Shown here: positions 55,354 to 64,000 of the stretch, piece by piece
Numbering within the stretch: position 1 is the first letter of the stretch
How the letters are laid out: each line of letters begins with the position of its first letter
Assembly: GCF_001577835.2 (NCBI RefSeq)
Contig: NC_029541.1
Coordinates: forward strand, 3,343,141 to 3,407,140
Direction of reading: 5' to 3'
Length of the DNA stretch: 64,000 nt
DNA from: Coturnix japonica
Taxonomy: Eukaryota; Chordata; Aves; Galliformes; Phasianidae
Notes under the pieces: generated by a model
What the model saw: the letters and a program-made list of their open reading frames with translations, nothing else
The model's database searches: none
Told to the model about the DNA's origin: nothing
Translations under genes and position numbers: made by a program

Positions 55354-56431
55354 AAAGAGGAGAAAAAGCCATTATCATTTCGGGAAAAGTCCCTGGAGAA
55401 GTAAAATGGTAATTCACAAATCCTCCCCACATCTATTAGCAAATCCTGCTCCGGAGACAAAAAGGGGTAGGGCGTCTGGCTCGGCTGATAGTCCTTATTG
55501 TCTGAATGCCTCTTAAGGAATATTAATTAAATATATATATATATGTATTTCTCCCAAGGATGTGGAGATGCAGCTACTGGGTGATTTTCAAGTGGCTGTT
55601 TGAAGGCTGGATTGCTTGTCAATGTAAACACCCCAGTAAATCCTACTGCCATGCAAAATACCCTTTGGATGTGTATAAAGGCAGCAGGAGCAGTGCTGGG
55701 AGTGGGGTGGGCTGCCTGCACAGCCAAGGAAAGGGGGAAGTTTGGTTCTTGGTGCTGGAAGGAGCCGTTGTGCTGCATTCTGCTGTTTGGTGTTGTTGCT
55801 GCTTATAGAAAGCTCCTTCTCTTTGCTGGTGGGAAAGGATTGAAGGGGACCAAGGGTGGGGGGGGGCATCTGTAATAAACAGGAAGGGCTGCCGATAAAT
55901 AAGATACTGAAAAGCAGCTTTTCAGCATTCAGAGAAATGGGAGAGAAAACAATCAGCCCTAAAGCCTGTGAGGAAGGAAAACAAAAGCTGCTTGCAACTC
56001 AGGTTCCTGAAAAAGTGCTGAGCAGCGCTGGCAGATGCTGACCCGCTCTTCTCTCCTTGTATGGGCAGAAGCAGGGCTTGCCTTGTGCCTATATTTAATT
56101 TCTAAGGGGGGGCAGGGGGGAATATTTCTCCCTCCATGTCTCTGCTCCATCAGCCCTTGTGTCCAGGGCTGAGGCTGAAAGAGTCGCATGTTTGAAAGAC
56201 CAAACGCTGCTGCTCACACTCCTAAACTTGGAGTGACCACAACAGGTTTTTGCAACCCAACACCACAGAACTCAGACACGTGCTGAGCCCTGCAGCCCCT
56301 CAGGATGTATCCCCTGGTGGGATGAGACCTGAAGACACACACATGAGCTGGGGTTTGGGGGCTGAGGTTGACATGCACAGTTTGGACACCAACACCACAA
56401 TACGGAGCGCTCTGTGTAGGGCTGATGCTGT

Positions 56432-56437
56432 TTTATT
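56432..56437 (-). terminator. INKA2: Poly(A) signal of INKA2
   Basis: AATAAA on the minus strand about 775 bases after the INKA2 stop, followed about 35 bases later by TTGTGGTGTTGGTGTC, a typical GT-rich downstream element. Confidence 0.6.
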
Positions 56438-57211
56438 GGTTGCTCTTGGAGAGCGGGATGCTGAAGAACTTGGTTCTTTCAGGACGGGGTTTGTACACCA
56501 CAGCATAAGAAACAAAACCATCACAAAGGTCTCTTGCAAAATTGTGTCACAGTGCAACAAGAAACATCCGTGGCAACGTTGTGTTGAGTCTCATTGTGAC
56601 TCCCCTGGGAGAAAAGTGTGGGGAAAGAGGCAAAGCTGCTGAAACAGGCTGATGTCACAGTGCTCTGAGCATGAACCTCATCCTGCTGCTCTGTCTGCAG
56701 GGAAAGGAGAGTGGGAGAAACAGCTGAAATGCAGCAATGTTGGGATCCAACACCTGCAGTGGGCGACTGTCCGAGTAAAGCTGCCTTCTGAATTCAGGAT
56801 TTGCCTTCCTTTCAAAGAAGTCTTTTGGGGTCACTGTTGAAATTGCCAGGCTCGTAACCCAGTTTGAAGTGCACGCAAGCAGGAGAAGGTTTTCCTTATA
56901 AAACTATATGTATATTTGCACACTCATACACACACACACACAGTGAACTTTGTGCTGCAGCTGCTTCATCCAGAGGTGACCCACATCTGCAGGCTCTGGG
57001 AGCTGGTTCACCCCAAAAGCTGCCAAAGAAGCCAATGGTTTCCACAAACAGCCCCTGAGGGCTCCCATGGGGCTGAGCCAGCAGAGATTCCACATGTTGA
57101 TGATGGCTGAAGCTACAGCTCACTCCACAGGGAGCTCTACCTGCTTGGTCTTGGCAGAGCACAACGTATGGTCCCTGGTTTGGAAGATGCTTGGGGGAAC
57201 CACCAACCAAC

Positions 57212-58165
57212 TCAGACCCAAACAGCTGTATTGATATCAAACCCGGACTGGGTGTAGTCTATGGTGTCATGGACTTTCTTGGTGCCCATTTTGGCTTTCT
57301 CGATATGGCTTTCCACTTTTGGGCACCTCTCCGCTTTGCTGTGATGGTTCTGGATGTTCCCATGAAGAGGGAAGTAAAATGTCCCCTTGAGTTTGTTTGT
57401 CTTTTTAGGTCTCTTGGAAATCTCGGGCTGCTTGTCTTCAGGTGGCAGCCAGCAAGGTTTCTCCTTGAGAAGCCGATCCCGGTCTGGTCGAACACTCCTC
57501 AGGAACTTCTTAAAGATGTTGGCTGTGAGAGAGAACTTCCTGCACAGCTCCTGGGACCTGCCAGCAGACAGCGATGCTTCGCTTTTCTCCCCTTTCTTAT
57601 CCAACTCAGGCAGGTCCAACCAGTTCCCAACCAGGTCTGCGAAGATGTTATCCCCCAGGACCAGGGGCTGCCTGTTTCTGCTCTGGGACATGAGGGAGGA
57701 CGTCCAGTCACTGCTGTCATCACACACTGGCCATCCCCCAGCCGTGCCCTGGCTGCTGCACTCAGATGTCCTGCGATGTGCATGCTCTGTTCTGGATGGA
57801 GCTGGGGAAGGTCCCTTGGAGCAGAAGCTCTCCTGGATGCGGGAGGAGGAAGAGGAGGAGGAAGAGGGGATGTCTCCATGGTGGCTGCTCTCTGGGAGCG
57901 AGGTGGGACGGGGCAATGCTGGCATGGAGCAGGTGAAGGATGAAGGGCTGCAGCCCCCAGCCCCTGCCCCGCTCTGCGGCCGCTCCTCCAGCCCCACTGT
58001 TCCTCCCTGACAGTGCAGGTGCTGCTCAGGGATGGATCCTCGGCCCCCTGAGATCTCCAGCTGCTCCAGAGCTGCCTGGACCTGGAGCAGCTTCAGCTCC
58101 TGCAGTGCGCCCATCATGCAGTTCATCTGCTGGTGCAGCCCGTCACCCACCTCCTTCATGGACAA
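57212..58165 (-). CDS. INKA2: INKA2 (FAM212B), PAK4 inhibitor, last coding exon
   Basis: The exon starts after the acceptor CCGCAG at 58166 and runs 317 codons to TGA at 57212-57214. The first residues LSMKEVGDGLHQQMNCMMGA and the following LQELKLLQVQAALEQLEIS form an N-terminal helical block. The Inka box lies at about 57716-57603: DWTSSLMS, RNRQPLVLGDN and FADLVGNWLDLPEL. In the INKA family this box binds the PAK4 catalytic domain and inhibits it. NIFKKFLRSVRPDRDRLLKE and the invariant end SGFDINTAVWV follow. All three blocks match human INKA2 as I recall it. Chicken-type insertions include an eight-Ser run (about 57843-57866). The short first coding exon (about 19 aa in human) is not found on the minus strand up to the window end, so this intron is at least 5.8 kb. 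Expression is reported for neural cells in mammals. Confidence 0.93.
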   Translation of the reverse strand: MSMKEVGDGLHQQMNCMMGALQELKLLQVQAALEQLEISGGRGSIPEQHLHCQGGTVGLEERPQSGAGAGGCSPSSFTCSMPALPRPTSLPESSHHGDIPSSSSSSSSRIQESFCSKGPSPAPSRTEHAHRRTSECSSQGTAGGWPVCDDSSDWTSSLMSQSRNRQPLVLGDNIFADLVGNWLDLPELDKKGEKSEASLSAGRSQELCRKFSLTANIFKKFLRSVRPDRDRLLKEKPCWLPPEDKQPEISKRPKKTNKLKGTFYFPLHGNIQNHHSKAERCPKVESHIEKAKMGTKKVHDTIDYTQSGFDINTAVWV

Positions 58166-61061
58166 CTGCGGGGAAGAAGCAAGCACCGGTCAGTGGGAGC
58201 CCCAAAAAGCAGCAGAGCTCCCTCCCCTCCCCTCATCCAAACACGGTACGGAACGGCCATCGGATACGTCTCAAATTCTCCAGGGATTTGAAACAGTTTA
58301 AAAATAAGTCTGACCCTCTGGAAACAAGAGAAGCTGACAGAAGAAGCGGGGTGTTGTGACCTGACAACAAAAACAAATAGTTGGAGATGGCAGGAATCGC
58401 CTGGCAGAGCCCCAAGGCGCAGGGCTGGGAGCAGCCGGGCTGCCTGCAGCTGGAGCCTTCACTGCTGCTTTTGTTTGCTCTGCACTGTGCAGAGAACAAA
58501 CGGAAATCAGGAGTGGGAATAATGAGACTGTGCCTTCCCCTGAGAACTGTTTCTATACCCGAAGTGCTAACAGTAAATGAAACCCCAGCGAGGATCACAC
58601 ATTGCTATAGAATCCCTATTCAGAGCCCAACTCTCTCCTTACAGGCACTTCCCACTGGAGGACAAAGAAACATCAACTCACTCCAAATTTCAGAGGTAAC
58701 ATCGAACAAACTCCAAACTCACTTCCAAGCAGGCAGCAATCTCTGATTCCCATGCTAAAAGCATTAGCAGCAGCTCTGCTTTATCCCCGAAATTTGCCAT
58801 AATGGCTTAACTTCCCACATTAGGCTTGAGAAACTCCACAGCTTCTACATTCCCATCTTCTTCTGCTCCGTTGCTTTCTCTTTAGGTGGGATCCGGATCA
58901 CATTCCCAAAGCTGAGCCATAAAACAAATGGGCGATACTTTCCAACAGCTGCCACTTCAGGGAGGGGATGGGAAGGAGAGGGAGAGCAGCAGGGGATGGG
59001 GCTGGAGGTGCAGACATGGTATCCATGCAAGGTGGTTTGCAGAGCAGATTAGCGCTGTCTAGGAAAAGCTTTAGCCTACACTGCCAGAAACAAACCCTTT
59101 AAAAGGCTCGCAGCATTTCTTTTCTGTGTAGCCACAGATCTTTCAAGTTTAAGGTTAAGAACAGCTGTGCCTTTTGTTCAGCTTCACCATCTCCAGCTTT
59201 GGCTTTTTACCTCTCCTTTGCTTTTGCTAAATGAATTCAATCCTTTGCTCCATTTTCATTTCTGTACCCAAACCTAAGCTTTATGCCAGAGCAGACACCC
59301 AAAGCTTTGCTCTTTTGCAACAACCCAAGTCCAAAAGCAACAAGCTCCACCAACCTCTACCTGCACTTCACAACCCAGAGCCAAAACCAAGCCAGCAGAC
59401 TGCAGTGATTTCCCAAATCCTCCCTCCCAAGAAACTCAGTTATCACTCAGAACAAATGAGCTGCTCATGAAGACCCAGAGAAGCTCTCAACCTCCCATTT
59501 ACTACCAAGAGTCCCCAACTACCTCATTGTTTAACCCCAGCAAATAAACCTCTACTTCTGCAGATATGCAAATAGTGCCCCACTTCCAGACTACCAGCAC
59601 TCGGGTTACCAGCACAAAAGCTGAGGCCATATGTTCTACAAGCCTCAGACGAAACTATCACCTTACCTCTCCAGATTTGCTGTAATGCTTCTCGTCCTAA
59701 CCTTTCTCGCCTTATTAATGGAAGTCTGTTTTATCTGGGGCTTTGCAAAAAGCTGGATTTGGAGCTGGCCTGGCCCCCCATTGGCTGCCTCTCATCAAAT
59801 CCCCTGCAGGCACCACGGCGCTGAGTGACAAGGGTCCTTGGTAATGACTGGGCTGAGCAAACCCCAGCATATGCTGGCCGGCTCTACTGCTCACCTCATT
59901 GATTCAATTAACTCCCCCATGATGGGTGGTATCATTACAATGCATGCCTCATCCGGAGAGGCTTTATTAAGTATTAATATTTCATAGGGCAGCATTTGTC
60001 ATCCGTGTGATCGTTTCTTGCAGATGGACTCAGGATCTGAGTCCCAGAGCCCCGTTCCAGCACTCCCCTCATCCAAGCAAAGGATCCAATGCCAGCCTAG
60101 GGAGTGTGAGCCCCTGGAGAAGCAGAGCTGCCCTTTTCCTTTGCATTGATGCTCTCCCATGAAGGAGACTGAGGTTTGGATGCTGATTTTGGGGATGGCT
60201 GCAGTGTCCCCCCTGGGAAAAGGAGCTGATCCCACTTTCACTAAAAGGGTTTCAAAGGCCCCGAGTCTTTTAACTCTGCTCACAAACACTGCTGAAGGTT
60301 CAGGTTGTGGAAGTTGGAAAGACAACAAACCCCAATCCTACAGAAGCCTGCACTATCTAATGCTGCTCGCAGTGCAGAATCAGCCTTGAATGAGACCCAG
60401 CCCAAGTGAAGTCACCGACTGGAGATCGTTTTGCAGGGCCTTGGATCCCATCCACTTGTAATTACTCTGCGGTAATTAAGAGTACGCACCCTGGAGAGAG
60501 AATTCTGGGGAGAAAAGTTTCTTCCCTCATGCCTAACAGCCATTCCCTCCCCATTGCCAAGTGGATCTCACCTCTCCAGGTTCCCACTTTGCAGCTCTCT
60601 GGGCTTTAAGCAGCAAAAACAGAAACGCCTCCATCAGAACATAGAGCACAGTGCTGGCCATGGGATGACATTAAGTGACCTGGGATGCTGGTTGTGCAGT
60701 GACACAGTGGGAAGGATGTTGGGAACACAGGACTGAGCACAGAGCCTGCACATGGAAGGAACTGAAGTGCAACATGAGACAGAGTGTGAGCGTGGCACAA
60801 ACCCCATAGAGCCCTCATCTGGCACAGAGCCCCCGAATGCACTCACAGAGGTTATGCAAGTGGCTTTATGTAACCCAGCCACTGTGGGCAGCAGGAGATG
60901 TTCCGCCTTGTGCTCCTGTGAGCTTCAAATCCCAGCCAGAGCGCAGGGGAAGGGGCTGCAAAGCTTCACCTCTGCTTCCAACAGCAGACAGATGGGAACT
61001 ACGACAGCTCATGGGGATCTGAATTTGTCATTTAAAGCTGGATGCCTCAAAGTTGGGTTCA

Positions 61062-61186
61062 ACAAGTAGGCTGGATGTGGCTCTGGGCAGCCTGGTTTGG
61101 TGGTTGGTGACCCTGCACACAGCAGGGGGTTGGAACTGGATGAGTATTTTGGTCCTTTGCAACCCAGGCCATTCTATGATCCCAAA
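61062..61186 (+). repeat. CR1 LINE 3' end
   Basis: AGGCTGGATGTGGCTCTGGG, CAGCCTGGTTTGGTGG, GCAGGGGGTTGGAACTGGAT and CCCAGGCCATTCTATGATCC in CR1 order. Same subfamily as the copies at 33.5 kb (same orientation) and 42.9 kb (opposite). Confidence 0.9.
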
Positions 61187-61874
61187 TCCAATGAGTGCCT
61201 GCTCAGTCCTTCTATGCACTGCCTGACAAGGGCTGCAGCTGAGGCGGAACCAGGGCAGAAGGGCTCTGAGCACGGCTGTGTAATGAGGAGGAAGACAGAT
61301 GTCCGGCTCTGAGGTAAAAGCAACGCAACAGGAGGAAGCTATTCCTGAGAAGACAGGAAAGAGCAAACGGCAAATAGCAGCTTGTAATAATAGGGCTGAT
61401 AGGCAACAGAACCAGACAGAAACAATTGGTATTTAGAAGGGGTGACCTAATGGAGACCAAAATGATTTCAGAAGTGCTGAGCTGATCACATTGTTTCCGC
61501 TTCTGTTTGGGTCGTTGTGATTAATCTCCTTTCCCAGCTCAGGTCTGTGCTGCATAGGGAGCTTCCCTCCAGCTGTGCTCTCTGGATGCTACAGCCTGCA
61601 GCGTTCTGCCTGTCCTTGAATTTCTTCACATGGATTTCAAGTCATCTTAAGCTCTTTTCCTTCTAGAGTAAATGAGGGTGTTAACCGTGAGTGTGCATCT
61701 AAAAGAGGAAGGATGCTGAAACTCTACCAAAGGTTTTCCCAGGAGGTTGAACAGATCTCAAGCAGATGTTAGCCATGGAAGACATGGTTCACAGCACTTA
61801 GCTGTCTTCCTTACTCTGCTTCCATCCATTCAATTGCAACCACCATTTGTAACGGCATTTTGCAGCCCAGCAGT

Positions 61875-61926
61875 CTCCCACAGCTGACCCTACACTTGCC
61901 TCAGCTGATTAATCAGAGGTTCAGGC
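61875..61926 (-). repeat. Second copy of the 52-bp dispersed block
   Basis: Reverse complement of 52963-53014 with two differences in 52 bases. Flanks are unrelated beyond the block. It abuts the CR1 fragment that starts about 30 bp later. Confidence 0.85.
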
Positions 61927-61956
61927 TGTGATTACCAGTTTCCCATACAACCACTC

Positions 61957-62060
61957 TTTCTAAGAAGAAACATTTCCTAATGTCCAATCTGAACCTCTCC
62001 TGGCACAACTTGAGGCCGTCACCTCCCATCCTGTTGCTGTTAAATAGGACCAGTGTCCTT
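61957..62060 (-). repeat. CR1 LINE fragment, interior of the 3' region
   Basis: AAGAAACATTTCCTAATGTC, CAATCTGAACCTCTCCTGGC, ACAACTTGAGGCCGTCACCT and CATCCTGTTGCTGTTA match the CR1 segment coding the end of ORF2 (minus strand). The terminal tail is missing, so it is a piece of a broken copy. Confidence 0.8.
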
Positions 62061-64000
62061 CCCTGTGCCCAGCTGGTTGGTGGTGCCCACACCCCAGTTA
62101 AATGCTCACAGATTGCTGCTGAGAGACAACACGCAGCAGCTCAGAAAGCTGAGATACTTCTGTGCCTCAGGAGGATCTTTGCAGACTCAGAGTCTGGCTG
62201 CTAGTCTTTCGGTATTTAGCTTAATTGCATTAATGGAAGTTGCATAAGCGCTGTGGCAGGTTTTCATGACTGCCATATGAAGGACAGATGCCAGAAGGAG
62301 TGGCAGAGCATGACGTACCCCATGTCAGCCCTACAAACTAGAAGAGGGGAACAAAGTCTCTGTATCTTATATCCAGAAGCTGAAGGGCTGTGAATGGACC
62401 CAGGGGGTGCTGAGCTGCTCCTGAAGTCAATGCCAGCACTGAGAAGGAGCCACAGTGTCAGGAATGGCTGCAGCTCCACGCTGGGCTCACGTGTGGCTGT
62501 GATGAATGGCTGTGTCAGCTGAGCTGTGCCTGGCTTCCCAGCGCCTGTGAGTGGAAGCTTCTGAATGAATTCCAATCAAAGGGACACCACACATGCCAGA
62601 AACTATCGCCTTACAATGGAAAACATGCAGTAGGAATATGAGCCTTCTCATTGACTGAAATGGGCCACGTTTATCTTCAGGAGCTGTTGTGAGAAGCCTG
62701 GGGGGCATTCCCAGAGCTTGACACCAAGGCTGGGTTTACATGCCTGGGCCCATGCTGCTCTGTGCCCTGTCTGGCAAAGGGCTGTGTGAGCTCAGCATAC
62801 AGCTGTGCTGGGATATCCGGGCACAGCATCCTCAACCAGGCACACAGGTCAGGAGGCCTCACATCTCTGCCTTGTGCTGCCCAGCCCCAGCAAGGCTGGC
62901 TCTAAACAGCCCCCCCTCCCCTGACCAGATCAGCTCCTGCACACATTGCATATCTCTGCTTCTCAACTCAGGGTGATGCTCTCTGACCAGGCTCCCATTC
63001 AGCTGCTCAGAAAGCAGCTGTTGTCTCTATCTGGCAGTGCAAACAATCCGAATCCTTCCCACATGAATCTTGGTTCTGGTGCATTTAATATTTGGAGGCA
63101 AAACCTGCCATGTAATGTAGAAAGTAGCAGGAAAGCAGGGTCAGGAGGCTCCATTCCCACTCACCATTGAGCGCAGATGGCCCCAGCTGTCTCTTGCCCT
63201 GCTAGCCGGCCTTTAAAGAAACATTAATCTATTTTAATTCCAGGTTTAATTCCAGTATTGATTCTTAAAAGCTATTATTGCTGAGGTTATCACTTACAGT
63301 TATGTTAATTAATACAGACCTCCTCCCTTCAGTAAATCACTGCTCGCTGGCATGGCTGATGACAGCAGTGCTTTCGGAGCACCCTGGCACTGCTGTGCTC
63401 TGAGCAGCACCGAGCTGGGAATTTCAGGCTGAAATAAGTTTTCAAAGTGACAATAGTTTGGCTAATAATGGCATGTATGTATTGCTACAGTGTTATTCTA
63501 GGCACGTTCTTTTGGAAGCTACTCATTTAATCCACCTTTCAGCTTTTAAAGACCTTCCAGGCTACAATGTGTTGAGGCTCCGGAGCTGCCCGCAGCACAG
63601 CTGGACCTTGGCACGTCTCTCTATTGACTCAGCAGTGTTGCTTATATACATGAAATGCTTCCTGTAAGGATAGGAACACCGTGTGTGATCCTCTGCTCCA
63701 GAACTCCATCCAAAATCACCATCCTGTTAAACCCTACACCAAAAACTTCACCTACCCGTTCTGCTTTGCATCGTCTTCCCCTTTTGTTCTCATTATCTAT
63801 TTATTAGATGGCTGCATTGCTCCCTAAACCTCCGAAGACGATTCCCAACGCTGCTCCATCCCCAGCAAAGCCCCGCACACCAACAATGCAGACAAGCCCC
63901 TGCAAGTTCTGCCAGCGAGCTCACAATCCGAATCCGAGCGAGAAAACAGCGCTGATCGACGACAAAGGCTTTCCCATTCAAGAAGAGGCATCTTCCCAAA

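Larger units (their letters stand above)
47771..56420. other. Intergenic region between RAP1A and INKA2 (convergent)
   Basis: About 8.6 kb with no recognisable coding gene. It contains a CTCF consensus (48.13 kb), a minisatellite (48.17-48.63 kb), an unclassified dispersed repeat (52.96-53.18 kb), a 16-G run (55338-55353) and an AT dinucleotide run near 55530-55545. AT-rich patches at 51.9-52.0, 55.17-55.29 and 55.36-55.53 kb are candidate conserved non-coding elements. Confidence 0.6.
58166..64000 (-). other. INKA2: INKA2 upstream intron
   Basis: No exon encoding the expected N-terminal peptide of INKA2 is visible on the minus strand. The stretch contains CR1 tails at 61.06 and 61.96 kb, the second copy of a 52-bp repeat block at 61.88 kb, and AT-rich patches (59.93-59.99 and 63.21-63.33 kb) that could be regulatory. 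Confidence 0.6.

Noticed and set aside
57387-58010. 207-codon plus-strand frame over INKA2.
   Set aside because: It is antisense to the conserved INKA2 exon; the minus strand carries all family motifs.

Overview
The window is vertebrate nuclear DNA, almost certainly a galliform bird and most likely chicken (Gallus gallus). The genes are split by GT-AG introns, all recognisable interspersed repeats are avian CR1 LINE tails, and the gene order matches what I recall of chicken chromosome 26. The assignment is from recalled orthologues and repeat style; no search was run.

Layout. (1) 1-9.6 kb: four 3' exons of the C6orf132 orthologue (+), a proline-rich uncharacterised protein whose first coding exon lies before the window. 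(2) 9.6-13.3 kb: gene-free. (3) 13.3-19.5 kb: WDR77/MEP50 (-, 10 coding exons) and ATP5PB (+, 7 coding exons) fire divergently from one 215-bp CpG-rich promoter with two perfect TCTCGCGAGA elements. (4) 20.9-22.4 kb: a five-exon gene for a 117-aa single-pass membrane protein with an ITIM-like tail, identified as the C1orf162 orthologue (+). (5) 24.1-25.6 kb: two-exon ADORA3 adenosine receptor gene (-). (6) 25.7-31.5 kb: gene-free, with one long CR1 fragment. (7) 31.5-47.8 kb: RAP1A (+), with a CpG-island non-coding first exon, an 8.5-kb first intron, six coding exons and an intron inside the 3'UTR. (8) 47.8-56.4 kb: gene-free, with a perfect CTCF consensus and a 450-bp minisatellite. (9) 56.4-64 kb: the last coding exon of INKA2 (-) and its upstream intron.

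From WDR77 to INKA2 the order equals the human 1p13.2 neighbourhood (WDR77, ATP5PB, C1orf162, ADORA3, RAP1A, INKA2), without recognisable TMIGD3 or chitinase-family genes. C6orf132 is a human 6p21 gene, so 9.6-13.3 kb spans a synteny junction relative to human. The genes do not form one pathway: they serve arginine methylation/snRNP assembly (WDR77), mitochondrial ATP synthesis (ATP5PB), immune-type membrane signalling (C1orf162, ADORA3), integrin/cAMP small-GTPase signalling (RAP1A) and PAK4 inhibition (INKA2).

I found no wholly new multi-gene system. The most interesting observations are the paired BANP-type promoter elements, the myristoylation/ITIM architecture of the C1orf162 orthologue, Thr at the Rap1A PKA position, the CTCF site next to a species-type minisatellite, a 31-G homopolymer in a 183-bp WDR77 intron, and a 52-bp inverted repeat pair of unknown family.
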